This document shows, piece by piece, positions 9,830 to 17,865 of a DNA stretch of 64,000 nt. Origin of the DNA: Pseudomonas sp. Ant30-3 (GTDB lineage Bacteria > Pseudomonadota > Gammaproteobacteria > Pseudomonadales > Pseudomonadaceae); contig NZ_JMCL01000031.1 in NCBI RefSeq assembly GCF_000690905.1, positions 1 to 64,000 on the forward strand, written 5' to 3'. A program made the translations under genes and the position numbers. Every line of letters starts with the position of its first letter. Positions within the stretch are counted from its first letter, which is position 1. Under the pieces are notes generated by a model, which was not told the origin of the DNA, ran no database searches, and worked only from the letters and a program-made list of their open reading frames with translations.

Positions 9830-9878
9830 GGCAAGTTCTGATAGACTTGCCGCCGAGTTGTCCCCCGGTTTGCGGGAC
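9830..9878 (+). other. Hairpins in the sigX-oprF gap
   Basis: GGCAAGT and ACTTGCC (9830-9851) form a perfect 7-bp stem with an 8-base loop. A second stem GTCCC...GGGAC follows at 9860-9878. Neither has a T-run. In P. aeruginosa the oprF promoter used by SigX lies in this gap. I cannot point to its -35/-10 with confidence, so the hairpins are recorded as structure only. Confidence 0.45.
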
Positions 9879-9910
9879 TGCTTCACAATCACCAGATGGG
9901 GATTTAACGG

Positions 9911-10945
9911 ATGAAACTGAAAAACACCTTGGGCTTGGCCATTGGTTCTCTTATTGCGGCCACTTCGTTCGGCGCTCTGGCACAAGGCCAAGGCGCAGTT
10001 GAAATCGAAGGCTTCGCTAAGAAAGAAATGTTCGACAGCGCTCGCGACTTCAAAAACAACGGCAACCTGTTCGGCGGCTCGATCGGTTACTTCCTGACCG
10101 ACGACGTTGAACTGCGTCTGGCCTACGACGAAGTGCACAACGCGCGCACTGAAGACGGGACGAACGTTAAAGGCGCTAACACCGCTCTGGACGCTCTGTA
10201 CCACTTCAATAACCCAGGTGACATGCTGCGTCCTTACGTCTCGGCCGGTTTCTCGGACCAGAGCATCGACCAGAATGGCAGCAACGGCCGCAACCGTTCC
10301 ACCTTCGCCAACGTTGGCGGCGGTGCCAAGCTGTACTTCACTGACAACTTCTACGCCCGTGCCGGCGTTGAAGCTCAGTACAATATCGACCAGGGCGACA
10401 CTGAGTGGGCTCCTAGCGTTGGTATCGGTGTGAACTTCGGTGGCGGCTCCAAGCCTGCTGCTGCTCCAGTTCCAGCACCGGCTGAAGTCTGCTCCGACAG
10501 CGACAACGACGGCGTTTGCGACAACGTTGACAAGTGCCCGGACACCCCAGCCAACGTAACTGTTGACGCTGATGGCTGCCCAGCAGTTGCTGAAGTTGTT
10601 CGTGTAGAGCTGGACGTTAAGTTCGATTTCGACAAATCTGTTGTTAAGACCGACAGCTACGGCGACATCAAGAACCTGGCTGACTTCATGAAGCAGTACC
10701 CAGCCACCAGCACTACTGTTGAAGGTCACACTGACTCCGTCGGTCCTGACGCTTACAACCAGAAACTGTCCGAGCGTCGTGCAAACGCCGTTAAGCAAGT
10801 TCTGACCAACCAGTACGGTGTTGAATCGTCCCGCGTTCAGTCTGTTGGCTACGGCGAATCCCGCCCAGTTGCTGACAACGCTACTGACGCTGGCCGCGCT
10901 GTAAACCGTCGCGTAGAAGCGCAGGTTGAAGCTAACGCTAAGTAA
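9911..10945 (+). CDS. oprF: Major outer-membrane porin OprF
   Basis: OprF is the abundant non-specific porin and peptidoglycan anchor of Pseudomonas. The 344-aa precursor has a 24-residue signal peptide ending GALA, then an N-terminal eight-strand beta barrel (about 25-180). A Pro/Ala hinge (SKPAAAPVPAPAE) is followed by a loop with four cysteines and acidic calcium-type repeats (CSDSDNDGVCDNVDKC). The C-terminal OmpA domain (VELDVKFDFDKSVVK to NRRVEAQVEANAK) contains the peptidoglycan-binding TVEGHTDSVG and SERRANAV. ATG 9911 follows the sequence GGGGATTTAACGG. An intrinsic terminator lies 18 bp downstream. Its position after sigX fits control by SigX. Confidence 0.98.
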   Translation: MKLKNTLGLAIGSLIAATSFGALAQGQGAVEIEGFAKKEMFDSARDFKNNGNLFGGSIGYFLTDDVELRLAYDEVHNARTEDGTNVKGANTALDALYHFNNPGDMLRPYVSAGFSDQSIDQNGSNGRNRSTFANVGGGAKLYFTDNFYARAGVEAQYNIDQGDTEWAPSVGIGVNFGGGSKPAAAPVPAPAEVCSDSDNDGVCDNVDKCPDTPANVTVDADGCPAVAEVVRVELDVKFDFDKSVVKTDSYGDIKNLADFMKQYPATSTTVEGHTDSVGPDAYNQKLSERRANAVKQVLTNQYGVESSRVQSVGYGESRPVADNATDAGRAVNRRVEAQVEANAK

Positions 10946-10963
10946 TTAGCCGCAGCTCTGAGG

Positions 10964-10987
10964 AAAGCCCGGCTCAGGCCGGGCTTT
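10964..10987 (+). terminator. oprF intrinsic terminator
   Basis: AAAGCCCGGC-tcag-GCCGGGCTTTT is a perfect 10-bp stem with a 4-base loop and a short T-run. It stands 18 bp after the oprF stop and may also limit transcription arriving from the convergent cobA. Confidence 0.92.
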
Positions 10988-11030
10988 TCTTTGTCTGCGA
11001 TTTGCCTGGGGAAAGGGAAATCAGCAACAT

Positions 11031-11795
11031 TCAAGCTGACTGGTCTGCCGTTATCGCGGGCAAGTTTTGCTGCCATTCGCTCTGTACTCCGTACGCCGCC
11101 ACTTCACCGATCACAAGAATAGCCGGGCTCTTCAATACAAAGATGTAGGCATCTTCCTGCATTGCTGTGAGGTTGCTCCGACATTCCCGTTGATGCGGCA
11201 AGGATGCATTTTCAATCATCGCCACCGGCGTATCCGCAGCCAGGCCTCCGGCCAGCAACTGTTCGCGGATCTCGCTCAACTTCGCTACGCCCATGTAAAT
11301 CACCAAGGTCGTGCCGCTTTGCGCCAGCGCTTGCCAGTTCAGGCTGCTGTCATCCTGCGTGTGCGCCGTCACCAGCGTCACGCCGCGTGCCACACCACGC
11401 AAAGTCAGGGGAATGCCGCACTGCGTCGCTCCCGCAAGACCGGCAGTTATGCCGTTGACCAGTTCGACCTCGATTCCCTGTTCCCGCAACCACTGCGCCT
11501 CTTCACCGCCCCGACCGAAAATGCATGGATCGCCACCCTTGAGCCGCACCACGCATTTGCCTTGGCGGGCATAGCGCAACATCAGCCGGTGAATAAACGC
11601 CTGTGGCGTCGAGCGGCATCCTCCGCGCTTGCCAACCGGAATGATCCGCGCGTGCGGACAATGCTCAAGCACCGCCCCGTTCACCAGATCGTCGATCAAC
11701 ACCACAGCCGCTTCGTTCAGTGCCCGAACAGCCTTGAGGGTCAACAGTTCCGGGTCGCCGGGGCCTGCACCCACCAGCCAGACTTTTGCATTCAT
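11031..11795 (-). CDS. cobA: Uroporphyrinogen-III C-methyltransferase
   Basis: CobA adds two methyl groups from S-adenosylmethionine to uroporphyrinogen III, giving precorrin-2, the precursor of siroheme (the nitrite/sulfite reductase cofactor) and cobalamin. The 254-aa protein has the SUMT signatures WLVGAGPGDPELLTLKA near the start and VRLKGGDPCIFGRGGEEA in the first third. ATG 11795 is preceded by GAGGAAAA; an in-frame extension to 11888 only reads through the end of nasA. It starts 10 bp after the nasA stop, so it is the last gene of the reductase-nasA-cobA unit. This suggests dedicated siroheme supply for nitrite reduction, although no siroheme nitrite reductase is encoded here. Confidence 0.93.
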   Translation of the reverse strand: MNAKVWLVGAGPGDPELLTLKAVRALNEAAVVLIDDLVNGAVLEHCPHARIIPVGKRGGCRSTPQAFIHRLMLRYARQGKCVVRLKGGDPCIFGRGGEEAQWLREQGIEVELVNGITAGLAGATQCGIPLTLRGVARGVTLVTAHTQDDSSLNWQALAQSGTTLVIYMGVAKLSEIREQLLAGGLAADTPVAMIENASLPHQRECRSNLTAMQEDAYIFVLKSPAILVIGEVAAYGVQSEWQQNLPAITADQSA

Positions 11796-11805
11796 AGTGT
11801 TTTCC

Positions 11806-14523
11806 TCAGGAGATGATGGCGAGCGGCTGCGCAGCGGCAGCCAGCAGGCGCTTGATTTCCGGAACGCAGGAACCGCATTGCGTGCCACAGCCCAATTTTT
11901 GTTTTAAACCCGGTAAATCCAGACCGCTGCTGATACCGGTGCAGATGGCGCCCTGGCTGACGTTCATGCAGTTGCAAAGAATTTTGCTGCCCGCCGCCGG
12001 CATGCTGGCGTTGCCCGGCGGTGCGCTCAGCGGCGCCAGCAACCAGCGCCGCAACTCCTGGTCCGCGCGACCTTCGAGCCAGAGGTTTTGCAGCCAATGT
12101 TGGGCAAGGGTTTCACCCGCGAGACGAATCGCGGTGATCCGGCCGTTTTCGATGCGTACGCGTTTACCAATCGAACGTCCCGGGTCGTCATAGGTCAGCA
12201 CCGGTCCTTCGCTCAGGCCCAGGCACTGGTCGATAGCGTGCAGCACGGCAGGCTCCGGCACGGCAAGGCTGGCGGCGCGTATGAGCAGTGCTGGCCGTTC
12301 TCGACCTGCCAAGCTGAGGCTGACGTAGGAAAACGCCTCGCACAGCGGTCGTAGCGTCTCAAAATGCTGTTGAACATCACCTTCGACCAGAGCGAAGAGC
12401 GTCCATGGCAAATTCGCCGGTTCGAGACGCACGCCGCTGTATTTCAACTCCGGCTGTTTCGACAAGGGGTCGAACGCCGGTTGAGTGATTGTATTGACAC
12501 CGCCCTTGAGGAAGCGGTCGCCCCAATGCATGGGCAGGAAGGCCTGCCCGGGGCGCAGGCTGTCGTCACTGGCGACGGCAACAATCAGCGAACCTCGACG
12601 ACTTTGAAGGCTGACCAGATCGCCCGATTGCAGGGAATGCCGACCTAGCTCATCCGGGTGCAGGCTCAACTGCGCTTCGCTGACGTGACCGAATGATTGC
12701 GCGGCCGTGCCGGTTCGGCTCATGCCATGCCACTGGTCGCGCAGACGCCCGGTCAGCAAGGTCAGCGGAAACTCTGCATCCCGTTGCTCTTTGGCCGCGA
12801 GGTAAGGATCGGCAATGAACCGCGCGCGGCCGTTGGCGGTGGGGAAAACCCCATCCAGATACAGCCGTGCCGTGCCGTGCGTCGCGCCTGAGGGGAAGGG
12901 CCATTGCTGAGGACCGAGTTGGTCGATCAGCTCATGGCTGATGCCCGACAGGTCCAGGTCGCGGCCGCGGGTCAGCAGTTTGTATTCATCAAAAATCTGC
13001 GCGGGTGACTTGAAGGCAAACAGGCTGGTTTGGCCTGGACGCAGACGCTTCTCCAGGCGTTGGGCGAAATCCACGGTAATCGACCAGTCCGGACGGGCTT
13101 CACCCGGTGCGACTACCGCTTGCCGCACGTGGGAAATCCGCCGCTCGGAGTTAGTCACCGTGCCTTCCTTTTCACCCCAGCTCGCGGCCGGTAGCAGCAG
13201 ATCTGCAAAGGCGGCCGTTTCTGTAGTGCGGAAAGCTTCCTGCAAAACCACAAAAGGGCAGGCCTGCAATGCCGCGCGCACGGCATTTTGATCAGGCAGC
13301 GATTGCGCAGGGTTAGTGCAGGCGATCCACAGTGCCTTGATTTTGCCGCTGCGCACCTGCTCGAACAGCTCGATGGCGGTCAGCCCCGTACTTGCCGGAA
13401 GTTGTTCGACGCCCCAGTAAGCCGCTACTTCAGCGCGATGTTCAGCGTTGGCCGCTTCGCGATGGCCCGGCAGCAGGTTGGACAAACTGCCGGTTTCCCG
13501 GCCGCCCATGGCATTCGGCTGACCGGTCAGAGAGAAAGGTCCGGCACCGGGACGGCCGATTTGCCCGGTGACCAGGTGCAGGTTGATCAAGGCGCTGTTT
13601 TTTGCGCTGCCCGCCGTCGATTGGTTCAGGCCCATGCACCACAGCGACAGGAAGCTCGGCGAAGTGCCCACCCATTCGGCGCACTGGCGCAGTTGCGCGG
13701 GACTGATCCCGCATAGCTCCGACACGCTCTGTGGCGTGTAATCGCGCACCAACGCCTCAAGTTCCTCCAGCCCGTCGGTGTGTGCTTCGATGAACTCGCG
13801 GTCAATCCACTCTTCCTTCAGCAACAGATGCACAATCCCATGGAACAAGGCTACATCGGTGCCAGGCAGGATGGCCAGGTGCAAGTCCGCCAGGTCGCAG
13901 GTGTCGGTGCGACGCGGGTCAATGACGATGACTTTCATCTGCGGCCGACGGGATTTCGCTTCCTCCAGGCGTCGGAACAAGACCGGGTGGGCGTAGGCCA
14001 TGTTGCTGCCGACGATCATCACACAGTCGCTCAGTTCCAGGTCTTCGTAGCTGCACGGCGGTGCATCAGCGCCCAGGCTGCGTTTGTAACCGACCACTGC
14101 AGACGACATGCACAGCCGCGAATTGCTGTCGATGTTGTTAGTGCCCACCAGGGCCCGCGCCAGTTTGTTGAAGGCGTAATAATCTTCGGTGAGCAACTGG
14201 CCGGAGATGTAAAAAGCCACGCTGTCCGGCCCGTGCTCGGCGACGGTCTCGGCAAAGACATTGGCGGCGTGATCGAGCGCGGTGTCCCAGTCGGTGCGGC
14301 TGCGCGCGAGGCCTTTGCCCAGGCGCAATTCGGGGTATAGAGCGCGGGCGGTGAGGTCGCCGGTCAGGTGCAGGGTCGAACCTTTGCTGCACAGTTTGCC
14401 GAAATTGGCCGGGTGCGCCGGATCGCCGCTGACGCCGAGGATGCGCTCGCCGTCATGTTCGATCAGCACGCCGCAGCCGACGCCGCAGTAACAGCACGTC
14501 GAGGCCGTGATCTGACGGTTCAT
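11806..14523 (-). CDS. nasA: Assimilatory nitrate reductase catalytic subunit
   Basis: This enzyme reduces nitrate to nitrite in the cytoplasm. The 905-aa protein starts with the [4Fe-4S] cluster ligands C10, C13, C17 and C45. The molybdopterin-guanine-dinucleotide oxidoreductase domain follows (with MIVGSNMAYAHPVLFRRLEE and SLWCMGLNQS), then the dinucleotide-binding C-terminal domain (LLTGRLRDQWHGMSRTG). A final BFD-like [2Fe-2S] segment carries CNC and CGTQCGSC in the last 60 residues, which would accept electrons. ATG 14523 shares one base with the stop of the upstream FAD reductase gene (TGATG), implying translational coupling and a working pair. cobA follows after 10 bp. Transcription should start at the sigma-54 site and NasT leader near 15.9 kb. 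Confidence 0.95.
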   Translation of the reverse strand: MNRQITASTCCYCGVGCGVLIEHDGERILGVSGDPAHPANFGKLCSKGSTLHLTGDLTARALYPELRLGKGLARSRTDWDTALDHAANVFAETVAEHGPDSVAFYISGQLLTEDYYAFNKLARALVGTNNIDSNSRLCMSSAVVGYKRSLGADAPPCSYEDLELSDCVMIVGSNMAYAHPVLFRRLEEAKSRRPQMKVIVIDPRRTDTCDLADLHLAILPGTDVALFHGIVHLLLKEEWIDREFIEAHTDGLEELEALVRDYTPQSVSELCGISPAQLRQCAEWVGTSPSFLSLWCMGLNQSTAGSAKNSALINLHLVTGQIGRPGAGPFSLTGQPNAMGGRETGSLSNLLPGHREAANAEHRAEVAAYWGVEQLPASTGLTAIELFEQVRSGKIKALWIACTNPAQSLPDQNAVRAALQACPFVVLQEAFRTTETAAFADLLLPAASWGEKEGTVTNSERRISHVRQAVVAPGEARPDWSITVDFAQRLEKRLRPGQTSLFAFKSPAQIFDEYKLLTRGRDLDLSGISHELIDQLGPQQWPFPSGATHGTARLYLDGVFPTANGRARFIADPYLAAKEQRDAEFPLTLLTGRLRDQWHGMSRTGTAAQSFGHVSEAQLSLHPDELGRHSLQSGDLVSLQSRRGSLIVAVASDDSLRPGQAFLPMHWGDRFLKGGVNTITQPAFDPLSKQPELKYSGVRLEPANLPWTLFALVEGDVQQHFETLRPLCEAFSYVSLSLAGRERPALLIRAASLAVPEPAVLHAIDQCLGLSEGPVLTYDDPGRSIGKRVRIENGRITAIRLAGETLAQHWLQNLWLEGRADQELRRWLLAPLSAPPGNASMPAAGSKILCNCMNVSQGAICTGISSGLDLPGLKQKLGCGTQCGSCVPEIKRLLAAAAQPLAIIS

Positions 14524-15791
14524 CAGCTGGCTTCCTGCAGGGGAACGGGCGCCAGGTCATCGTCCTCGTCAACGGTCGCGACGATCGATTGGGCGCCAAA
14601 CATCAAGTGATCGCGAATAGGCCCGATGCCGTGGTTCTCGCGAATTTTCTGGAGATACCAGCCGCCATCAGCGGTATCGCCATACAGGCAGGCGCCAACC
14701 AATACGTCATCCTTGATCACCAGTTTTTTATAAACCCCACTGATCGGGTCGCAGAGGGTGATGGTCTCGGTGCCTTCGCCGCCCATGAAGTCGCCGGCGG
14801 AGAACAGGTCGATGCCGGTAACCTTTAGTTTGGTCGAGGTCACCGAGCCCTTGTAAGTGGCAAATCCCAATTGAGCCAGGTGGTTGGCGCACACCTTGGC
14901 CTGTTCGAACAGCGGCGCGACCAAGCCATAGGCGATGCCACGGTGACTGGCGCATTCGCCGATTGCGTAAATCCGTGGGTCGTAGGTTTGCATCGTGTCG
15001 TTGACCAGAATCCCCCGAGTGCACGGCAGGCCGGATTTTTCCGCGAGTTCGGTGCGCGGACGGATGCCGGCAGCCATCACCACCAGGTCGGCGGGAAGGA
15101 TGTCGCCGTTCTTGAACTCAATCGAGCCAACCCGCCCGTTGCCGGCATCGTGCAGGGCCAGCGTCTGTTCACGCAGGCGAAACTGCAGGCCCCGGGCTTC
15201 CAGGGCGGCTTGCAGCAATTGGCCGCTGGTTTTATCGAGTTGTCGCTCGAGCAGCCATTCGCCGATGTGCACCACCGTGACGTGCATGCCGCGCAGCATC
15301 AGTCCGTTGGCCGCCTCCAGGCCTAGCAGCCCGCCGCCGATGACCACCGCGTGTTGATGCGTTTTCGCGGTGTTGATCATCGTCTGGGTGTCGGCAATAT
15401 CGCGGTAGCCGATCACGCCCTGCAGGGTGTTGCCGGGGATCGGCAGGATGAAAGGCGTCGAACCGGTGGCGATCAGCAGGCGATCGTATTCGGCCTCGGT
15501 GCCGTCGTCGGCGATGACCCGGCGTTTGATCCGGTCGATTTCCACCACGTTGCGGTTGAGCAGCAGCGTGATGTTGTTCCTGGAGTACCAGTCGAGGTCG
15601 TTGAGCACGATCTCCTCGAACGTTTGCTCGCCGGCCAGCACGGGTGACAGCAGGATACGGTTGTAGTTGGCATGCGGTTCAGCGCCGAAGACCGTGATGT
15701 CGTACAGCTCGTCGCTCAATTTGAGCAGCTCTTCCAGGGTACGAGTCCCGGCCATGCCGTTGCCGATCATCACCAGTTTCAATTTTTTCAT
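14523..15791 (-). CDS. NirB N-terminal-like FAD/NAD(P)H reductase (probable electron donor to NasA)
   Basis: The 422-aa protein matches the N-terminal FAD/NADH half of nitrite reductase NirB. It has a first Rossmann motif MIGNGMAGTRTLEEL (res 8-22), a second one VVIGGGLLGLEAANGL (about 148-163), and the ATGSTPFILPIPG and IYAIGECASHRG FAD motifs. It stops about where NirB would continue into its [2Fe-2S] and siroheme/4Fe-4S domains, so it cannot itself reduce nitrite. There is no frameshifted remainder; the next gene, nasA, overlaps its stop by one base. The likely role is an NADH-dependent electron-transfer subunit for NasA, comparable to NasC of Klebsiella. Databases may label it nirB. ATG 15791 follows GGAGAACC (minus strand). 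Confidence 0.82.
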   Translation of the reverse strand: MKKLKLVMIGNGMAGTRTLEELLKLSDELYDITVFGAEPHANYNRILLSPVLAGEQTFEEIVLNDLDWYSRNNITLLLNRNVVEIDRIKRRVIADDGTEAEYDRLLIATGSTPFILPIPGNTLQGVIGYRDIADTQTMINTAKTHQHAVVIGGGLLGLEAANGLMLRGMHVTVVHIGEWLLERQLDKTSGQLLQAALEARGLQFRLREQTLALHDAGNGRVGSIEFKNGDILPADLVVMAAGIRPRTELAEKSGLPCTRGILVNDTMQTYDPRIYAIGECASHRGIAYGLVAPLFEQAKVCANHLAQLGFATYKGSVTSTKLKVTGIDLFSAGDFMGGEGTETITLCDPISGVYKKLVIKDDVLVGACLYGDTADGGWYLQKIRENHGIGPIRDHLMFGAQSIVATVDEDDDLAPVPLQEAS

Positions 15792-15861
15792 CAGGTTCTC
15801 CGGGGAGTCCGCACTGGCCTCATCAGGCGCTCAGGTCGTGCTCGACATATTTCGCGCAAAC

Positions 15862-15948
15862 AAAAAAAGGCGTCCCGCTAGTTGCCTAGCGAGGACACCT
15901 TTGTCCTGGTCCCGTTCTCTCGGGCAGCGCACCCTTCATCGTTGAAGG
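15862..15948 (-). promoter_or_regulatory. NasT (ANTAR) antitermination leader ahead of the reductase-nasA-cobA unit
   Basis: Read on the minus strand, the first hairpin is CCTTC-AACGAT-GAAGG (15948-15933) and the second CCCG-AGAGAA-CGGG (15924-15911). Both have six-base loops with A at position 1 and G at position 4. An intrinsic terminator follows (AGGTGTCC...GGACGCCT with inner CGCTAG/CTAGCG, then seven T; 15900-15862). ANTAR proteins such as NasT bind paired hexaloop hairpins of this form and prevent the terminator from forming. The first gene starts 70 bases beyond the terminator. Confidence 0.85.
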
Positions 15949-15977
15949 CTGGGCTTTATGTGTGATGGGATGGGTAA

Positions 15978-15993
15978 TGCAGTGGTTGTGCCA
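15978..15993 (-). promoter_or_regulatory. Sigma-54 promoter of the reductase-nasA-cobA unit
   Basis: The minus strand reads TGGCACAACCACTGCA, fitting TGGCA-N6-TTGCW with one change in the -12 box (CTGC). The invariant GG and GC are present at the right distance. The predicted start is about 18 bases before the first leader hairpin. Confidence 0.75.
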
Positions 15994-16085
15994 AGTTGTG
16001 CGGCCCGGCGGATCTGCGGGTATTGCTTGAGTGAAGGAGGGCTTTGCTGCACCGAATTAAGGCGAAGTGCCCGTTTTGAGGCAAA

Positions 16086-16186
16086 AGATCGCAGCCTCGT
16101 TGCACTCGACAGCTCCTACGGGGAAACGTGATTCGCTTGTAGGCGCTGGCCTGTAGGAGCTGTCGAGTGCAACGAGGCTGAGATCT
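16086..16186. repeat. Long palindromic repeat (GATCGCAGCCTCG family)
   Basis: Arms beginning AGATCGCAGCCTCGTTGCAC and ending GTGCAACGAGGCTGAGATCT face each other and also contain the CTGTAGGAGCTGTCGAG core. Closely similar copies lie at 30500-30588 and 44749-44834. One end touches the stop codon region of the PP2C-kinase gene (stop at 16188-16190). The rest of the 396-bp gap 15792-16187 is the NasT leader and promoter; I see nothing else in it. Confidence 0.85.
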
Positions 16187-16187
16187 T

Positions 16188-17858
16188 TCAGCCACGAAAA
16201 ACCAACACCAGCAACACCAGATTCACCACCAGCGAAACCAGTGCCATGGTCCGCCAGACCTTCAACGGCTCGCGCTCCAGCAACGGTCGCGGGCGCACAC
16301 TCAAACTGCGACGCTCGCCCTGTTCCAGCAGCAGCAACCATTCTTCCGCCGTTTCAAATCGCCCTGCGGGTTCCGCCGCAACCGCGCGCTCCAGGCTTTG
16401 CGCCAGCCATTCCGGCAGATCCGGCCGATAGCGACCAGGACTCACCGGCAGGCCAAATCGCGGACGCTGAAAAGCTTCGATTTCACCATAGGGGTAATGC
16501 CCGGTGAGCAGGAAATACAGGGTCACGCCGACCGCATACAAATCCTGCTGCGCAGTCGGCGCATCACCACGAAAAGCCTCTGGCGCAATGTAGCTGGGGG
16601 TGCCGGGCAGGGCGCAGGCCTGGTCTTCGGACAAGCCGGGGCAGTAGGCGAGACCGAAATCCAGCAGGCGCAACTCACCGTCGTCCCCCAGCAGCAGGTT
16701 TTCCGGTTTGATGTCGCGATGCAAAATTTGCCGGCGATGCAGCATGCCCAGCGCCCGCAGCAAGCGCTCAGCCAGGTCCTGCCATTGCGCCAAAGGCAAC
16801 GGCCCCGCCTGCGCGTGCAACTGCGCGAGGGTGGAACCGGAATATTCGCGCATCACGTAGTACAAATGCTGACGCTGACTGGCCGCATGCACCTCCGGAA
16901 AATGCCGCCCGGCCACGCGTTTGAGAAACCATTCCTCAGACAGCAACGCCTGCCCGGCCAGATGATCGTCATGTAGTGCCGCCGGTAACGTCTTCAATAA
17001 CCAGGATTGCTGTTGCGTATCGCGCACTCGATAAAGCAGCGATTGCTGGCTCTGCGCAAGAACCCCGTCAATCTGCCAGCCTTCGAACATCTGGCCCGGT
17101 TTCAGCGTGGGGGGCAGCGGCCATTGCTGCAGATGAATAAGCGCATCGCCAATGCTGGTTTCGCCAAGCGCGTCGACCCGCACCAACATCGCGCTGGCGT
17201 TGTCTTGACTGCCGGCCAGGTGCGCCGCGCTGACCAGCGTCTGGGCGGCGCTGGATAAATCCGGCTGGTCGCGCAGAATAGCCGCAATAGCCGTATCCCC
17301 CAAAACAGCCCAGATGCCATCGCTGAGCAGGACAAAACTTTCATCAACACGCAACTCGCCGTCGAGAAAATCCAGCACCACGTGTTGATCCAGTCCCAGC
17401 GCGCGTTTCAGCACGTGCTGCATGCCCGGTTGATCCCAGACGTGATCTTCGCTGATGCGTTGCAACTGGTCAGCGTGCCAGCGATAAACCCTGCAGTCGC
17501 CGACGTGGGCCAAGGTAAACCGCCTGCCGCGCATCACCAAAGCGCTGACCGTGGTCAGCAGCGGTTGGCCACCGCCGTTGGCTTGCAACCAGCGATTCTG
17601 CGCGAGCAGCAAGCGGTCCAGTGCCTGCGCGACACCCCAGGTTTCCGGGGTGGCGTAATAATCCAGCGCCAGTGCCTGCAGGGTCGAACGCGCGGCGAGG
17701 CCGCCATCTGCACACTGGCTGACGCCGTCGGCGATGGCGAACAGGTAACCTTTGCTCGCTGCCAGCGCCGGCGCGGGTGTCACCAGGCGCAAGGCGTCCT
17801 GATTTTCCTCGCGCGGCCCGGTGGCGCTGGCTTCGGCGAAACTCAGTTGCAGGCTCAT
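16188..17858 (-). CDS. PP2C phosphatase-Ser/Thr kinase fusion with C-terminal membrane anchor
   Basis: The 556-aa protein joins two opposing enzymes. Residues about 1-235 are a PP2C-type phosphatase with metal-site motifs FAIADGVSQ, LAHVGDCRVYR, VLLSDGIW and AGSQDNASAMLV. Residues about 255-515 are a eukaryotic-like kinase with K289 in WLLKTLP, the catalytic loop HRDIKPEN (H380-D382), D400 in LLDFGLAY, and PSYIAPEAF. The glycine-rich loop is degenerate (GVLAQSQQSLLYRV). A single hydrophobic helix ends the chain (ALVSLVVNLVLLVLVF), suggesting a tail anchor with both domains in the cytoplasm. It starts 7 bp after the nitrate transporter stop, so it is made from the same NasT-controlled transcript. 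A role in nitrate uptake or assimilation is inferred from that; substrates are unknown. Confidence 0.9.
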   Translation of the reverse strand: MSLQLSFAEASATGPREENQDALRLVTPAPALAASKGYLFAIADGVSQCADGGLAARSTLQALALDYYATPETWGVAQALDRLLLAQNRWLQANGGGQPLLTTVSALVMRGRRFTLAHVGDCRVYRWHADQLQRISEDHVWDQPGMQHVLKRALGLDQHVVLDFLDGELRVDESFVLLSDGIWAVLGDTAIAAILRDQPDLSSAAQTLVSAAHLAGSQDNASAMLVRVDALGETSIGDALIHLQQWPLPPTLKPGQMFEGWQIDGVLAQSQQSLLYRVRDTQQQSWLLKTLPAALHDDHLAGQALLSEEWFLKRVAGRHFPEVHAASQRQHLYYVMREYSGSTLAQLHAQAGPLPLAQWQDLAERLLRALGMLHRRQILHRDIKPENLLLGDDGELRLLDFGLAYCPGLSEDQACALPGTPSYIAPEAFRGDAPTAQQDLYAVGVTLYFLLTGHYPYGEIEAFQRPRFGLPVSPGRYRPDLPEWLAQSLERAVAAEPAGRFETAEEWLLLLEQGERRSLSVRPRPLLEREPLKVWRTMALVSLVVNLVLLVLVFRG

Positions 17859-17865
17859 TCAGTGT

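Noticed and set aside
14523..15791. A frameshifted or broken full-length nirB
   Set aside because: The stop is followed directly by the overlapping nasA start, and no siroheme-domain sequence is found in any frame downstream.
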